From: Burkholderiales bacterium
GTDB lineage: Bacteria; Pseudomonadota; Gammaproteobacteria; Burkholderiales; Burkholderiaceae_C
Direction of reading: 5' to 3'
NCBI GenBank assembly: GCA_947450745.1
Contig: CANFYD010000180.1
Coordinates: forward strand, 1 to 7,319
Length of the DNA: 7,319 nt
Both the position numbers and the translations under genes were made by a program. Positions 5,892-7,319 of this stretch are shown piece by piece (position 1 is the stretch's first letter; each line of letters starts with the position of its first letter). The notes below the pieces were generated by a model. It saw nothing but the letters and a program-made list of their open reading frames with translations, did no database searches and was not told the DNA's origin.

Positions 5892-7319
5892 ATGGCTGCC
5901 CTGATCACCAAGTTGAACGCCCGCTCAGCGGATTTCAAATCGAACGCCACGGCCATGCGCCTGCTGCTGGACGACTTGAACGCCCGGCTGGAGCAGATCG
6001 CGCAGGGCGGCGGTGCGGCGGCCAGAGCCAAGCACACCGGCCGCGGCAAGCTGCTGCCGCGCGACCGGGTCGAAATGCTGTTGGACCCGGGCACGCCGTT
6101 CCTGGAGCTGGCACCGTTGGCCGGCCTGAATATGTATGACAACGCGGCGCCCGGTGGCGGCCTGATCGCCGGCATCGGCCGAGTCTCCGGCGTCGATTGC
6201 ATGATCGTCTGCAACGACGCGACGGTGAAGGGCGGCACTTACTACCCGATCACCGTCAAAAAGCATCTGCGTGCGCAAGAAATCGCCCAGCAAAACCGCC
6301 TGCCCTGCGTCTACTTGGTCGACTCCGGCGGTGCCAATCTGCCCAACCAGGATGATGTGTTCCCGGACCGTGACCATTTCGGCCGCATCTTCTACAACCA
6401 GGCGCATTTGTCCGCCGCCGGCATTCCGCAAATCGCCGTGGTGATGGGCTCCTGCACGGCCGGTGGCGCTTACGTGCCGGCGATGAGCGACGAAACCATC
6501 ATCGTCAAGAACCAAGGCACGATCTTTTTGGGCGGCCCGCCGCTGGTGAAGGCCGCGACCGGCGAGGTGGTGACGGCTGAAGACCTCGGCGGCGGCGATG
6601 TGCACACGCGCTTGTCCGGCGTGGCCGACCACTTGGCCAACAACGACACCCATGCGCTGGCGATTGCCCGGCAAGCGGTGGCCGGCCTGAATTGGCGCAA
6701 AGACCCGCAAGGGCTGACGCAAGCGCCGCGCGCGCCGCTGCTCGATGCGGCCGAGCTGCACGGGGTGATCCCGACCGACACGCGCAAACCGTTCGATGTG
6801 CGCGAGGTGATTGCGCGCATCGTCGACGGCTCCGATTTCGACGAATTCAAGGCTCGCTACGGTGCCACCCTGGTTTGCGGCTTTGCGCATATCGAAGGCA
6901 TGCCGGTGGGCATTGTGGCCAACAACGGCATTCTGTTCACCGAAAGCGCCAACAAGGGCGCGCATTTCATCGAGCTGTGCTGCCAGCGCAAGATCCCGCT
7001 GGTGTTCCTGCAGAACATCACCGGCTTCATGGTCGGCCGCAAATACGAGAACGAAGGCATTGCCCGCGCCGGCGCCAAGATGGTGACGGCCGTGGCCTGT
7101 GCGGCGGTGCCGAAGTTCACGATCATCATCGGCGGCTCGTTCGGGGCCGGCAATTACGGCATGTGCGGCCGCGCGTTCTCGCCGCGCTTCCTGTGGATGT
7201 GGCCCAACGCCCGCATCTCGGTGATGGGCGGCGACCAAGCGGCCAGCGTCCTGGCCACGGTCAAGCGCGACGGCATCGAAGGCAAGGGCGGTGCCTGGAC
7301 TGCGGCCGAAGAAGAGGCA
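5892..7319 (+). CDS. Methylcrotonyl-CoA carboxylase beta (carboxyltransferase) subunit, 3' end cut by window
   Basis: The visible 476 residues cover most of a protein that is usually about 535 long. This subunit transfers the carboxyl group from carboxybiotin, carried on the alpha subunit, to 3-methylcrotonyl-CoA, forming 3-methylglutaconyl-CoA in the cytosolic leucine/isovalerate pathway. The N-terminal half has DSGGANLPNQ (144-153), FPDRDHFGRIFYNQA (157-171) and GSCTAGGAYVPAMSD (186-200). The C-terminal half has FLQNITGFMVGRKYE (372-386) and GGSFGAGNYGMCGRAFSPR (414-432). These are hallmarks of the methylcrotonyl-CoA rather than the propionyl- or acetyl-CoA carboxyltransferases. The ATG has GGAG five bases upstream (5883-5886). 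The gene probably heads a liu/mcc operon continuing past the window, with control from the divergent TetR protein. Geranyl-CoA carboxylase (AtuC) is the closest alternative family. Confidence 0.95.
   Translation, partial: MAALITKLNARSADFKSNATAMRLLLDDLNARLEQIAQGGGAAARAKHTGRGKLLPRDRVEMLLDPGTPFLELAPLAGLNMYDNAAPGGGLIAGIGRVSGVDCMIVCNDATVKGGTYYPITVKKHLRAQEIAQQNRLPCVYLVDSGGANLPNQDDVFPDRDHFGRIFYNQAHLSAAGIPQIAVVMGSCTAGGAYVPAMSDETIIVKNQGTIFLGGPPLVKAATGEVVTAEDLGGGDVHTRLSGVADHLANNDTHALAIARQAVAGLNWRKDPQGLTQAPRAPLLDAAELHGVIPTDTRKPFDVREVIARIVDGSDFDEFKARYGATLVCGFAHIEGMPVGIVANNGILFTESANKGAHFIELCCQRKIPLVFLQNITGFMVGRKYENEGIARAGAKMVTAVACAAVPKFTIIIGGSFGAGNYGMCGRAFSPRFLWMWPNARISVMGGDQAASVLATVKRDGIEGKGGAWTAAEEEA

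Noticed and set aside
5925..7238. Minus-strand open frame of 437 codons opposite the carboxylase
   Set aside because: The plus strand encodes an unmistakable carboxyltransferase across the whole span. The antisense product is low-complexity and H/R/A-rich.

Overview
The window is high-GC proteobacterial DNA. It most resembles Burkholderiales (Betaproteobacteria), judging from codon bias, gene content, and a methylcrotonyl-CoA carboxylase gene divergent from a TetR regulator. No rRNA, tRNA or other taxonomic marker is present, so this placement is an inference.

Layout. Positions 1-412 hold a C17 homopolymer at the edge, a REP-like hairpin (28-81) and no convincing gene. A plus-strand gene at 413-1609 encodes a 398-residue protein with an N-terminal cyclic-nucleotide-binding-like fold. 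Its C-terminus strongly resembles the C-terminal domain of the flagellar switch protein FliG. I know of no named system with this combination, and it is the most novel item here. The 609-base gap at 1610-2218 lies between convergent genes and is full of palindromes. The largest is a 149-bp element bounded by near-perfect inverted repeats.

The minus strand from 5723 down to 2219 carries, in transcription order, a TetR-family regulator, a small two-cluster [2Fe-2S] protein and a Tat-exported molybdopterin subunit. The last two form a molybdenum hydroxylase of the isoquinoline 1-oxidoreductase (IorAB) type. They are separated by one base, and the iron-sulfur gene has its own structured leader.

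An AT-rich divergent control region (5724-5891) contains direct repeats and a terminator-like hairpin. It separates the TetR gene from a plus-strand gene for the beta (carboxyltransferase) subunit of methylcrotonyl-CoA carboxylase (leucine/isovalerate catabolism). That gene starts at 5892 and runs off the window.

How the parts may work together. The TetR protein probably controls the divergent carboxylase gene, and perhaps also the hydroxylase genes downstream of it. The hydroxylase and the carboxylase have no evident metabolic link. The CNBD-FliG gene looks compositionally different from the rest and is flanked by repeat elements, so it may be a separate cassette.
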